64,000 nt of DNA from Lewinellaceae bacterium (GTDB lineage: Bacteria; Bacteroidota; Bacteroidia; Chitinophagales; Saprospiraceae): the NCBI GenBank assembly GCA_020636275.1, contig JACJYD010000002.1, forward strand, positions 806,001 through 870,000, read 5' to 3'. A program made the translations under genes and the position numbers. Below the pieces are notes generated by a model. That model was not told the DNA's origin. It searched no databases and saw only the letters and a list, made by a program, of their open reading frames with translations. Positions 7,994 to 16,257 of the stretch are shown in pieces; within the stretch, counting starts at the first letter, position 1; every line of letters starts with the position of its first letter.

Positions 7994-8638
7994 ATGATTA
8001 TGAACGAGGGAGAACAGCAACGTGTATTGAAACAGGCCCTTTCGCCCCTGCATGCCGGGCTGCGGCAGGAGATCCTCGATAAAGGGATCATGCAGGATTT
8101 TGAACCGGGCGTCAACCTGATCCGGGAGGGGCAGTATATCAAAGTGGTGCCGCTGGTATTGTCGGGTCTGATCAAGGTGGTGAGCAGTTTTGAGGAGCGG
8201 GAGTTGCTGCTGTATTACATCGAACCGGCACAAAGTTGCATTATGTCGTTCGTGGCCATTATGGAAAATGCACCCAGCCAGATCCATGCCCATACCGAAG
8301 CGACGACAACGGCCCTTTTGCTGCCCGCCGATGCCGTCCGCGAGTGGGTGCGGAAGTATCCCAGCTTCAATGAATTGTTTTTCCACCAGTTCCGGCTGCG
8401 GTACAACGACCTGCTGGATACGATCCGGCAACTGCTCTTTGGAAAACTGGACCAGCGCTTGCTGCAGTACTTGCAGGAAAAATCCAGGCTTCAGGACAAT
8501 GTGGCGCTTGACCTGCGCCACTGGCAGATCGCGGCCGACCTGGGGTCATCCCGGGAAGTCATTACCCGCTTGCTCAAAAAACTGGAAAAAGACGGGGATT
8601 TGCGGCAAACGGCCCGAGGGATCGAACTGATCGATTGA
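7994..8638 (+). CDS. Crp/Fnr-family transcriptional regulator
   Basis: The 214-residue protein has an N-terminal cyclic-nucleotide-binding-type beta-roll (about residues 20-130) and a C-terminal winged helix whose recognition helix is LGSSREVITRLLKKLEKDG. There is no Fnr-type cysteine cluster, so the signal is unknown. ATG codons at 7994 and 8000 are both possible. The next gene, a DUF2892 protein, has a Crp-like palindrome (8653-8668) centred about 40 bp upstream of its predicted transcription start, so it is the likely target; this pairing is common in Bacteroidota. Confidence 0.9.
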   Translation: MIMNEGEQQRVLKQALSPLHAGLRQEILDKGIMQDFEPGVNLIREGQYIKVVPLVLSGLIKVVSSFEERELLLYYIEPAQSCIMSFVAIMENAPSQIHAHTEATTTALLLPADAVREWVRKYPSFNELFFHQFRLRYNDLLDTIRQLLFGKLDQRLLQYLQEKSRLQDNVALDLRHWQIAADLGSSREVITRLLKKLEKDGDLRQTARGIELID

Positions 8639-8652
8639 TTTTTTTTCAGTGT

Positions 8653-8668
8653 GGTGACTACGGTCACC
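8653..8668. promoter_or_regulatory. Palindromic operator upstream of the DUF2892 gene
   Basis: GGTGAC-TACG-GTCACC: six-base perfect arms, spacer of four. Its centre lies roughly 41 bp upstream of the start predicted from the -7 box at 8690-8697, which is the position expected of a class II activator site. It lies immediately after the Crp/Fnr gene. Confidence 0.55.
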
Positions 8669-8689
8669 GACAAGGAGAGATTGCCGGTA

Positions 8690-8697
8690 TATATTTG
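8690..8697 (+). promoter_or_regulatory. Bacteroidota -7 box for the DUF2892 gene
   Basis: TATATTTG fits TAnnTTTG exactly and lies 41 bases before the ATG at 8738. Confidence 0.6.
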
Positions 8698-8737
8698 TAC
8701 CATCAAACGCATTGTTCATCATTTAAACTCCTCCATC

Positions 8738-8947
8738 ATGAAAAAGAATTTGGGTTCGGTTGACCGTGTTGTTCGGATCGTTCTCGCCCTCGTTTTTGGC
8801 GGGCTGTTTTTTGGAAAAGTAGTCACGGGCACGTTGGGTATCATCCTCCTGGTGCTGGGCGTCGTTTTTCTCCTGACGAGCCTGGTGAATTTCTGCCCGC
8901 TTTACATGCTGTTCGGACTTAGCACCGCGCCGAAAAAGGACGCCTGA
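8738..8947 (+). CDS. DUF2892 (YgaP-type transmembrane) protein
   Basis: A 69-residue protein starting MKKNLGSVDRVVRIVLALV, a characteristic DUF2892 start, followed by two transmembrane helices and the end NFCPLYMLFGLST. The ATG at 8738 is chosen because a longer frame from 8651 would place the promoter and operator inside the coding region. DUF2892 domains accompany rhodanese and sulfide/redox genes in other genomes. Here it is a single-gene unit: own promoter, putative Crp/Fnr operator and a strong terminator at 8980-9020. Confidence 0.88.
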   Translation: MKKNLGSVDRVVRIVLALVFGGLFFGKVVTGTLGIILLVLGVVFLLTSLVNFCPLYMLFGLSTAPKKDA

Positions 8948-8979
8948 CAGGCTGAGCAATTTATTTTGCAGCATCCCTG

Positions 8980-9020
8980 AAAAATAAATGGAGGGGAATA
9001 CATGCCCTCCATTTATTTTT
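8980..9020 (+). terminator. Rho-independent terminator after the DUF2892 gene
   Basis: Perfect 16-bp arms (8980-8995 and 9005-9020), nine-base loop, and a right arm ending in a T-rich run. Its last T is also the first base of the -7 box of the next gene. Confidence 0.8.
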
Positions 9021-9027
9021 AACTTTG
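9020..9027 (+). promoter_or_regulatory. -7 box almost touching the start codon at 9032
   Basis: TAACTTTG matches TAnnTTTG, and only four bases separate it from the ATG. Transcription from it would start at or next to the ATG, suggesting a leaderless mRNA. Confidence 0.5.
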
Positions 9028-9031
9028 ACGA

Positions 9032-10156
9032 ATGGATCTGACCATTCGTCAAGTGCGACACAAGCGCGACCTGCGCACGTATATCTTCCTGCCAGAGGCG
9101 ATCCACTCCCACCACGCCAACTGGATGCCCCCCCTTTTTATGGATGAGTGGGCCTATTACAATCCAAAGAAAAATAAGGCTTTCTCCTATTGCGACACTC
9201 TGTTATTGCTTGCCTTTCAGGGCGATAAACCCGTCGGAAGGATCATGGGGATCATCCACCATCCCTACAACGAAAAGACCCGGTCGAAGACCGTGCGCTT
9301 TGCCCATTTCGACTGTTATGAGGACGAAGCGGTCGCCCGTGCCTTGTTGCAGGCTGTTGAGGAATGGGGCAGGGAAAAGGGGATGAACGAGATCGTCGGG
9401 CCCTTCGGTTTTTCCGACAAGGATCCCGAGGGTTTCATGATTGAGGGGTTCGATGAATTGCCCTTGCTCGTGACAAATTGCAATTTGCCTTACATGCCCC
9501 GGTTTATGGAGGCCTTCGGATACGGGAAAAAAACCGACTGCCTGGATTTTACCCTGGACATTGCCAATGGGGTGCCGGAGCGATACCCCCTGCTTTTTGA
9601 CCGAATTCAGGTGAAGAGCTCGGTCCGGGTACGTGAATTTCACCGAAAAAAAGACCTCAAGCCGTACATCGAGCCGGTCTTTTACCTGATCAACGAAACG
9701 TATAAGGACCTCTACGGTTTTGTTCCGCTCGACGACCAGGAGATCCGGGAAATGGCAGACCGCTATTTGCCCATTCTGAATACCCGCTACGTCAAGATCG
9801 CCCTCGACGGCAACGACCAGGTCGTGGGCTTTGTCATCGGTATCCCAAATATGACCAAAGGGATCCAAAAGGCTCGCGGACGTTTGTTCCCTCTGGGGCT
9901 GGTCTACCTCCTCCAGGCGGCCCGTCGCACCAAACAGCTCGACCTAATGCTGGGCGCCGTACATCCCGATTACCGGGGCCGGGGCCTGAACATACTCATG
10001 GGCTGGTTGCTGATTCAGAGCGCCCGGAAAGCCGGCATTACCACTTTTGAAACCCATCTGGTCCTGGAATCCAACCGGCCCATGCTGGCCGAGTACGAAA
10101 AAATGGGGGCAAAACTGCATAAGCGGTTCCGGATTTTCCGCAAAGACCTCCCTTGA
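9032..10156 (+). CDS. GNAT-like acetyltransferase, 374 aa
   Basis: The protein has two GNAT-like halves. The first contains DKPVGRIMGIIHHPYNE and a stretch with EIVGPFGFSDKDPEGFMIEGF; the second ends with VHPDYRGRGLNILMGWLL (about residues 309-326), the acetyl-CoA-binding R/Q-x-x-G-x-G/A-like motif A, followed by THLVLESNRPMLAEYEKMGA, the usual GNAT end. No signal peptide. Substrate unknown. The proximity of the -7 box (9020-9027) suggests leaderless expression. Convergent with the methyltransferase at 10165 with 8 bp between. Confidence 0.75.
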   Translation: MDLTIRQVRHKRDLRTYIFLPEAIHSHHANWMPPLFMDEWAYYNPKKNKAFSYCDTLLLLAFQGDKPVGRIMGIIHHPYNEKTRSKTVRFAHFDCYEDEAVARALLQAVEEWGREKGMNEIVGPFGFSDKDPEGFMIEGFDELPLLVTNCNLPYMPRFMEAFGYGKKTDCLDFTLDIANGVPERYPLLFDRIQVKSSVRVREFHRKKDLKPYIEPVFYLINETYKDLYGFVPLDDQEIREMADRYLPILNTRYVKIALDGNDQVVGFVIGIPNMTKGIQKARGRLFPLGLVYLLQAARRTKQLDLMLGAVHPDYRGRGLNILMGWLLIQSARKAGITTFETHLVLESNRPMLAEYEKMGAKLHKRFRIFRKDLP

Positions 10157-10164
10157 CAATGCAT

Positions 10165-10977
10165 CTAGGATTTCTTAAGTACAAACCTGAAATAGGTTCG
10201 GTTTTTATTCTTGAACATTTCGTATCCATGACTGCCTTTTAAGGCTGCAAACTCAAGGAAGTAGGACCGGAAATACCGGGGAACCATTCGTTGGATCTCC
10301 GATTGATAAATATCTGACAAGTAGGTGAGAGACGTTTCAACATTATTCGTAATATCTTCCTCGGAAATGACGGACAAACCACTGTTGTGCAACGCTGATC
10401 TGAACTCCGGGATTTCCATCGAATTCCGGAAATCAGCCAACAAGAGTTTTCCTCCGGGTTTGAGCACCCGTTTGACTTCCGACAGAAAGGCCGGAAAGTT
10501 GGCGTAATGCAAACTGGACTCCACATTCAGCACTACCTCAAATTGTTCATTGTCAAAGCGGAGGCGTTCGGCGTTCCCTACCTCGAAACGGAGGTTTTCC
10601 GCCTGAAAATGTCGCCGGCTGAAATCGATGGCCGGCTTTGAAAAATCAATACCTGTGTAGGAAGCCGGATTTTGCTGGTGGTATAAGTAGTGGGCTCCTC
10701 CGCCGCGACCACTTCCAACCTCCAATACATGTTTTTCTTTAATAGGGCCTAAATCGGCCAGAAAATGGTACATCTGAAGCGGATACCGCTGAAATTCCAG
10801 ATCCGAAGGAAGCGGAAGGTTTGGCATACTGGACCCAGGAAGATGGGCATACCCGTAATTCATGAATTTCCACTTGGTGTTGGGCATGCTGCGTGCTAGA
10901 AAGTTATAAATGGGTTTCCAGATCAGGCCTCTTAAACGGGAATTTCTATTGAGCCATGAGAACAAGGGGGTAAGCAT
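10165..10977 (-). CDS. Class I SAM-dependent methyltransferase
   Basis: Motif I is VLEVGSGRGGG (residues 84-94), the acidic residue of motif II is in YTGIDFSKPAI, and VLKPGGKLLLADFRN is the usual post-motif. Overall similarity is to small-molecule and lipid methyltransferases that methylate ubiquinone-like, sterol-like or phenolic substrates; the N-terminal 80 residues with several aromatic and basic residues could form a lid or membrane contact. Substrate cannot be assigned. It appears to be a monocistronic gene with the repeat element 11044-11509 upstream. Confidence 0.85.
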   Translation of the reverse strand: MLTPLFSWLNRNSRLRGLIWKPIYNFLARSMPNTKWKFMNYGYAHLPGSSMPNLPLPSDLEFQRYPLQMYHFLADLGPIKEKHVLEVGSGRGGGAHYLYHQQNPASYTGIDFSKPAIDFSRRHFQAENLRFEVGNAERLRFDNEQFEVVLNVESSLHYANFPAFLSEVKRVLKPGGKLLLADFRNSMEIPEFRSALHNSGLSVISEEDITNNVETSLTYLSDIYQSEIQRMVPRYFRSYFLEFAALKGSHGYEMFKNKNRTYFRFVLKKS

Positions 10978-11043
10978 AGGGTTGATTTTGAGGTGAAAGG
11001 AATCTTAAGGCTTTTAAAATAATCAATAATTTTTAGCCTAAAA

Positions 11044-11509
11044 AAACATGTGTCATCCCGAATTTTTCAAAATCTGCTTTTCAACCAAACGGCTTGTCTT
11101 CGCTCAAGACTCTCTTCTTTTTTGGCATCGCCCCAAAAAAGAAGCAATGCACCTTCGCTAAAGCTACGGTGCAGGCGCAAAAACGCTAGTCCTGCAAACT
11201 CACTCCGTTCGAACAGTGCAGGACAGGCCGCCCGCTTTGAGGTCTTGCATGCCTGGACAATAAAGCTTTTCGGCCTTAGCTGGTGAGCGTTAAGAAAATC
11301 AGCTGGAAGCCAGGGCCGTAGAGTGACCCATGAGTGAGCGATAGCGAACGGCTTGGGTCACGTGCCCTGCTGGAAGCTGATTTTTAGCGAAGCAGCGTCA
11401 GCCTTGACTTTTTTGGTTCTTTTTTTGTCAAGAAAAAAAGAACACCCATGGTAAAAGCAAGGTTTTAGGCTCGATTGCCGATTGCTAAAATTCGGGATGA
11501 CTCATGTTT
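11044..11509. mobile_element. 466-bp MITE-like element with 23-bp terminal inverted repeats
   Basis: The ends 11044-11066 and 11487-11509 are inverted repeats matching at 22 of 23 positions (core GTCATCCCGAATTTT). Inside are a hairpin with 12-bp arms (11114-11125/11133-11144), one with 11-bp arms near 11416-11443, and a block shared in inverted orientation with 20766-20809. No coding capacity is evident. I see no target-site duplication. End sequences resembling this one recur at 14651 and around 37.65-37.83 kb, which suggests a dispersed family. Confidence 0.6.
11401..11444 (-). repeat. Dispersed repeat, copy A
   Basis: Read on the minus strand this 44-base block matches 20766-20809 at 40 of 44 positions, including the hairpin (GTTCTTTTT... 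paired with ...AAAAAGAAC) and the following AAGAACCAAAAAA tract. Confidence 0.75.
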
Positions 11510-11526
11510 ATTGAAAAAAACTATAC

Positions 11527-12069
11527 TCACTTCGCCATCACCGGTACCGACACCATGGTGCGATCCCAGGCAAGTACCATTTTGGAGCCCTGATCCGCAT
11601 CGGAGAAGACGATCGAAAATGCCTCTACCACAGCAGGCGTTTCTTCGGCATTCGCTTCTACGCGCAGTACATCTTCCCCGGCATCGTATCCGTAGGAGCC
11701 CCATTGGTCGGTGCCCTTATTGAGGATTATGGTCCATTTTTCCTTGCCGGGAATCGTGAACAGTGCGTAGGTGCCGGCCTTCACTTCCTGGCCGCCGAGC
11801 ATCACATCCTGGTAAAAGGTGATCTCGCTGCATTCGTTGGCGCCTGTGCGCCAGACTTTGTCATAGGGGACAAGACTGCCGAATATTTCGCGGTCATTTT
11901 TCTGCGGCCGGCTGTAGATCACCTTTGCAACCGGCTGCTTGTTGACCCGGTAGTAGCTGATATCTGCCGGACTTTTATCCAGTGCGGGGAAAACCTGTGC
12001 GCTCAGGTCGTTTTGGGCAAAGAACAACAGGCTACATGCAAAAACAAGCAGAGTAGGAATGGTTTTCAT
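11527..12069 (-). CDS. DUF2911 domain protein, secreted
   Basis: The ATG at 12069 starts a typical signal peptide (MKTIPTLLVFACSLLFFAQ, cleaved near QNDLSAQ). The mature part contains ISYYRVNKQPVAKVIYSRPQ, VWRTGANECSEI and AGTYALFTIPGKEKWTIILN, hallmark blocks of DUF2911, a family frequent in Bacteroidota. Length 180 residues. A longer frame beginning at 12180 would overlap the receptor gene and lacks the signal at its start. Periplasmic or surface location is expected; molecular function is not established. It lies 107 bp downstream of the TonB-dependent receptor on the same strand. Confidence 0.9.
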   Translation of the reverse strand: MKTIPTLLVFACSLLFFAQNDLSAQVFPALDKSPADISYYRVNKQPVAKVIYSRPQKNDREIFGSLVPYDKVWRTGANECSEITFYQDVMLGGQEVKAGTYALFTIPGKEKWTIILNKGTDQWGSYGYDAGEDVLRVEANAEETPAVVEAFSIVFSDADQGSKMVLAWDRTMVSVPVMAK

Positions 12070-12104
12070 AGTCGAAATTGGTTTATGAGAAATGAATGAC
12101 GCAT

Positions 12105-12127
12105 GCACGGGACCGAAGCTCCCGTGC
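12105..12127. other. Stem-loop between the receptor and DUF2911 genes
   Basis: Eight-base perfect arms (GCACGGGA and its complement) with a seven-base loop. No U-run on the minus strand, so it is more likely an mRNA-processing or stability element than a terminator. Confidence 0.45.
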
Positions 12128-12176
12128 TTGCGAAAGAAATGTATACCCATAAAACGCCTGGTATTCTGGATGGTTT

Positions 12177-14585
12177 TCAAAAAGTGCCCCGGACTGTTAC
12201 GACCAGATTTCGGCCGGGTGCGCTGATATTGGAGGCGAAAACCCGGTAATTGGTATCCAGAATATTGTCGAGGGCAACCTGGACCTGAAAATACCGGCTG
12301 AGCTGGTAGCTGGTGCGCAGGTTCAGGGTCATCCAGGCGGGCATGCCATCGGGTGTGGCGAAGGCAAAGTTGTCCTCCCCGAGCAGGTTATAATCCTCCA
12401 GCCGTTTCCAGCCGTTGTACATCACCCAAAATTCGCCGCGGAACTTATCCAGCTTCAGGTTGAAGGAGGTCTTTCCAAAAACGGGTGGAATATGGTCCAG
12501 CGGATAGTTGGTTGTATCTGTTCGGATGCGCCCGTAGGTGTAGTTCAGCGTGCTGGTAATGGAAAACTGATCGGTCACATCGGCCGATAGGTAGGCGTTG
12601 CCGCCATACAGGTAGGCATGCTGGGAATTGACATTGTACGTCACCTGGCTGAGCACTCCGTTAAACAGGATCGAATCCTGTCCGTTAAAAGTGCCGGGCT
12701 GGGTGGTGATGGCGTTGCGGTACCAGGTGTAATAGACGGTCCCTCCCAGGGTGATCTTTCCGGCAAAGGTCTTCGACAGGCCGGCTTCCAGATTGTAGGT
12801 GTACTCCGGGTTCAGATCGGGATTGGGAAGAATGACATTTCCAGGAACGGATTCAAACACTTTCCCCAGATCATCGACATTGGGCGCCCGGAATCCGGAA
12901 GAACCGGCCACCGTAACCCGCCAGCCTCCTTTGGGCATATAGATCAGGCCGAGGTTGCCGTTGAGGGCCGTATGGTCTTGCTTCGCCTCCGTGAAGGGGA
13001 AGTCGAAAAAGGTCTTGTCGGCAAACCGGGCGGAAAGGCCTACACAGCTGAAACGGATCCCCTCATTTAGGATCCAGTGCGGACTGATCTCGAAGGAGTG
13101 GGTCACATAGGCTGCCGCCGTGCGCATGTTGGAACCGCCGTCGGGGTACCGGGTATCGAGCGCCTCGGTCTTTCCATCGACGATATTTTCGGCGTAAGCC
13201 GTCGAGTTGACCTTGTTGTAGGTTCCTTCCAGGCCAAACCGGATCTCATGCCGCTTGATATCCTTGTTAAAATCCGCATTCAGGGTGAGAATGTCGAGCT
13301 TTTCGGTGCGGTGGTTGAGCAGGTCCTGACGGAAGCGCCGGTCGTTTCGGCTTTCCTCGATATTTTGATAGGCGAGGATGAGCCTGAAATTGTCGAAGAG
13401 ACCGCTCGCCCGGTTCCAATTGAGCATATAGGAACTGAGCAGGCGATCCTGGGGACCGTAGTACCACTCGGCGAAACGGGGCAGCCCGCCGGAAACCTGG
13501 GTGAGCCGGTCGTATCGAGGCACGTCCGAGGAGGTGGAATATTGCAGGTTGAGGGTATGGGAAACCCGGTCGCTGGGCCGGTAGAGGAATTTTTGCAATA
13601 CATCGAACTGACTGTATCCTGAACCCACCTGGATGTTGGGATCTTTGTTAACCACCATTGAATCGAGGCCGTTGATCCGCTCGACATAGAAATCGCGGGC
13701 GCCGAAGTTGGGATAGGGCGGGATCCGCCGGCTGCCCTGCCGCAGATCGCCGAACTTTGAAAAGGTCAGGCTGGTCAGCGAACCGAATTTTTTCCAACCC
13801 AGATTGAGGTCGATATGGGAAGACAATTCGGTAGAGGCGCTGGCAAACCGGGCGAAGGCTTGTCCGGAAACGTTCGTCTTCTCATTTTCCAGGGCGAGTT
13901 GGGGATTCTTCGTGTGAAAATGGATCACCCCTCCCAGGGCGTCGCTCCCGTAAACCACGGAGCCGGGTCCAAAAACGATTTCGGCCTTCTCCAGAATGGT
14001 ATTGTCGAGCGTGATGCTGTTTTGCAGGTGTCCGGCCCGATAAATGGCGTTGTTCATGCGCACGCCGTCAACGACCAGCAACACCCGGTTGGCCTCAAAT
14101 CCCCGGATAACCGGACTGCCGCCTCCCTGTTGGCTTTTCTGGACCAGCACTTCTCCGGAGTTTTGCAACACATCGGCGGTGGTTTGTTGGTTGATAAAGG
14201 CCAGTTCTTTGGCATTGATCACCTGGATCACCTGGGCCACGTCTTCGCGCTTCTCTTCGAAGCGGCTGGCCGAGATCACGACTTCGTCCATGGAATAGGC
14301 CCGTTCGGAGAGGCGAACCATAAACCCGCGTTCCTCCACCTCGCGGTAGCTCATTACCTTTTCGAAATACCCCACGTAACTGAAGCGGATGCTGTCGGCT
14401 CCCCGGAATGCAGCCAGATCGGCCTGCCCGCGCTCGTTGGTGATGGCTGTGGCGGAGGGGTGGTTTGAAAAGACCGTCGCATAGGCCAGTGGCTTCAGAT
14501 CGGTCAGGTCGACGACTGTGACGGTTTGGGAGAATGCCATACCGGCGTATAGAATGCCCAGGAGGGGCAGTATATTCTTTTTCAT
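12177..14585 (-). CDS. TonB-dependent outer-membrane receptor
   Basis: An 802-residue receptor with a signal peptide (1-19), a carboxypeptidase-regulatory-like N-terminal domain (about 20-95), a plug domain (about 105-225) containing VIRGFEANRVLLVVDGVRMNN and GPGSVVYGSDALGGVIHF, then a 22-strand barrel ending in VTVRGTF with the usual terminal Phe. The plug is of the type seen in haem/haemoglobin and vitamin receptors, so haem or iron-complex uptake is a reasonable guess, but no neighbouring haem gene supports it. An exact 17-bp palindrome (14601-14617) sits just upstream of the start and probably binds a regulator. Confidence 0.93.
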   Translation of the reverse strand: MKKNILPLLGILYAGMAFSQTVTVVDLTDLKPLAYATVFSNHPSATAITNERGQADLAAFRGADSIRFSYVGYFEKVMSYREVEERGFMVRLSERAYSMDEVVISASRFEEKREDVAQVIQVINAKELAFINQQTTADVLQNSGEVLVQKSQQGGGSPVIRGFEANRVLLVVDGVRMNNAIYRAGHLQNSITLDNTILEKAEIVFGPGSVVYGSDALGGVIHFHTKNPQLALENEKTNVSGQAFARFASASTELSSHIDLNLGWKKFGSLTSLTFSKFGDLRQGSRRIPPYPNFGARDFYVERINGLDSMVVNKDPNIQVGSGYSQFDVLQKFLYRPSDRVSHTLNLQYSTSSDVPRYDRLTQVSGGLPRFAEWYYGPQDRLLSSYMLNWNRASGLFDNFRLILAYQNIEESRNDRRFRQDLLNHRTEKLDILTLNADFNKDIKRHEIRFGLEGTYNKVNSTAYAENIVDGKTEALDTRYPDGGSNMRTAAAYVTHSFEISPHWILNEGIRFSCVGLSARFADKTFFDFPFTEAKQDHTALNGNLGLIYMPKGGWRVTVAGSSGFRAPNVDDLGKVFESVPGNVILPNPDLNPEYTYNLEAGLSKTFAGKITLGGTVYYTWYRNAITTQPGTFNGQDSILFNGVLSQVTYNVNSQHAYLYGGNAYLSADVTDQFSITSTLNYTYGRIRTDTTNYPLDHIPPVFGKTSFNLKLDKFRGEFWVMYNGWKRLEDYNLLGEDNFAFATPDGMPAWMTLNLRTSYQLSRYFQVQVALDNILDTNYRVFASNISAPGRNLVVTVRGTF

Positions 14586-14897
14586 AAAAGGTTGAAGGAT
14601 TGTGAAATAATTTCACACACCTTGTTGAGGCTGTGTGTCTGTGAAAAACCTGAGTTACCCCGAATTTTGAAAAGCCCAAAAATAAATGAACCCCAAGAGC
14701 GCTATGGAGAAGGAGTTTTTCAATCTGATGGCACAGTCCTGGTACGCGAAGATAGGAAAAACCGCATGCATGCAAGATCCGTAAATAAGGTACGGGCAGG
14801 AAGCCGCCGGGGGATTTTATCACCAAATGGCATGACAAAAATCATTTATGGCCCCGAGGGCTTGTACTAACTTGCCACCACAACAAAATTTTGTTTT
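14586..14897. other. Divergent intergenic region
   Basis: Non-coding 312 bp between the receptor and the GTPase gene. It contains the palindrome at 14601-14617, a single end resembling the 11044 element's inverted repeat (14651-14668, 16 of 18 bases) and, 24 bases before the ATG at 14898, TAACTTG (14868-14874), one base short of a -7 box. Confidence 0.5.
14601..14617. promoter_or_regulatory. 17-bp perfect palindrome, putative operator
   Basis: TGTGAAATAATTTCACA is symmetrical about one central base. It lies 15 bp upstream of the receptor's start codon, well placed to block transcription or translation initiation. It resembles Crp/Fnr-type TGTGA...TCACA sites with a seven-base spacer. Confidence 0.5.
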
Positions 14898-16253
14898 ATG
14901 AACAGAAAGCGCATTATTATCATTGGCGCCGCAGGGCGCGACTTCCATAACTTCAATACCTATTACCGGGATAATGAGTTGTATGAAGTGGTGGCATTTA
15001 CGGCCGCTCAGATCCCCAACATTTTAGGCAGAAAATATCCGGCTTCCCTTGCCGGGAAATTGTATCCCGAAGGCATCCCAATCTTTGACGAGAACGAACT
15101 GGAACGCCTCATCAGGGAGCTCAAGGCCGACGAGTGCGTGTTTTCCTACAGCGACGTCTCCTACGAGTCGGTGATGCACATGAGTGCCCGCGTCAACGCC
15201 GCCGGCGCCAATTTCGTGCTGTTGGGCACCAAGGGCACTATGATCAAAAGCACCAAGCCGGTGATCAGCGTAGTGGCTACACGCACGGGTTGCGGAAAAA
15301 GCCAGACCTCCCGCAAGCTCATCGAGATCCTGATGGAAAGAGGGTTTAAAGTGGTCGCCATTCGCCACCCGATGCCCTACGGTGATCTGGCTGCCCAGCG
15401 GGTGCAACGCTATGCCGATCTCGAGGACCTGAAAAAGCACAAGTGCACCATCGAGGAAATGGAAGAATACGAACCCCACATCGTTCGCGGCAACGTGATC
15501 TACGCCGGGGTGGACTATGAAGCCATCCTCCGCGCCGCAGAGAACGACCCCGACGGCTGTGACATCATCGTTTGGGACGGCGGCAACAACGACTTCTCCT
15601 TCTACGAATCCGACCTGTATATCACGGTGACCGACCCGCACCGCGCCGGGCACGGCATGCAGTACTATCCCAGTGAGGTCAACCTCCGCAAATCGGACGT
15701 CGTGATCATCAACAAGATCGATAGCGCCCATCCGGAAGACATCGACACCATTCGCAAAGCAGTGGAACGCATCGCTCCGAAAGCCGTGGTCATCGACGGC
15801 GCTTCGCCCATTCGCGTAGCAGATCCCTCGCTGATCCGCGGAAAGCGCGTATTGGTGGTGGAAGACGGTCCCACGCTGACCCACGGAGGGATGAAACTCG
15901 GAGCCGGCACCCTGGCCGCTCAGAAATTCGGCGCCACCCAGATGGTCGATCCGCGTCCGTACCTGGTTGGACAGTTGGTGGATACCTTCCGGATCTACCC
16001 GGGTATCGGCACCTTGCTACCCGCCATGGGTTACGGCGATCAGCAACTCCACGACCTGGAAGCTACGATCAACCAGTGCGATTGCGACTCGGTTGTGATC
16101 GGTACGCCGATCGATCTGGGCCGCGTGGTGAAGATCAAAAAGCCCAGCACCCGGGTGTTCTACGACCTCCAATCCATTGGCGAACCGAGCCTGGAAACGG
16201 TGATCGAAGACTTCCTGGTGAAGAACCATTTGGGCGAGAAGCAAATGGCGTAA
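14898..16253 (+). CDS. Cyclic 2,3-diphosphoglycerate synthetase-like GTPase
   Basis: A 451-residue cytoplasmic protein. The N-terminal Rossmann-like part starts IIIIGAAGRDFHNFNTYYR; a P-loop ATRTGCGKSQTSR lies at 127-139 and VVIINKID near 270 serves as a GTPase-like base-recognition motif. The overall architecture matches proteins annotated as cyclic 2,3-diphosphoglycerate synthetase, which in methanogens closes the cyclic osmolyte; bacterial members are usually only called GTPase. The role here is unknown. Monocistronic, with a convergent T9SS gene beginning 4 bp after its stop. Confidence 0.8.
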   Translation: MNRKRIIIIGAAGRDFHNFNTYYRDNELYEVVAFTAAQIPNILGRKYPASLAGKLYPEGIPIFDENELERLIRELKADECVFSYSDVSYESVMHMSARVNAAGANFVLLGTKGTMIKSTKPVISVVATRTGCGKSQTSRKLIEILMERGFKVVAIRHPMPYGDLAAQRVQRYADLEDLKKHKCTIEEMEEYEPHIVRGNVIYAGVDYEAILRAAENDPDGCDIIVWDGGNNDFSFYESDLYITVTDPHRAGHGMQYYPSEVNLRKSDVVIINKIDSAHPEDIDTIRKAVERIAPKAVVIDGASPIRVADPSLIRGKRVLVVEDGPTLTHGGMKLGAGTLAAQKFGATQMVDPRPYLVGQLVDTFRIYPGIGTLLPAMGYGDQQLHDLEATINQCDCDSVVIGTPIDLGRVVKIKKPSTRVFYDLQSIGEPSLETVIEDFLVKNHLGEKQMA

Positions 16254-16257
16254 ACCA

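Larger units (their letters stand above)
10978..11526. other. Gene-free stretch filled mostly by a repeat element
   Basis: No convincing gene: the one frame here (11050-11286) has no recognisable protein character and falls within structured repeat DNA. The stretch holds the terminal-inverted-repeat element 11044-11509; the remaining flanks are AT-rich. Confidence 0.6.

Noticed and set aside
11050..11286. 78-codon frame inside the repeat element
   Set aside because: Built from hairpin and repeat DNA; no protein-like features.
15024..15884. 286-codon minus-strand frame opposite the GTPase gene
   Set aside because: Antisense to a well-conserved protein; no signal or domain.
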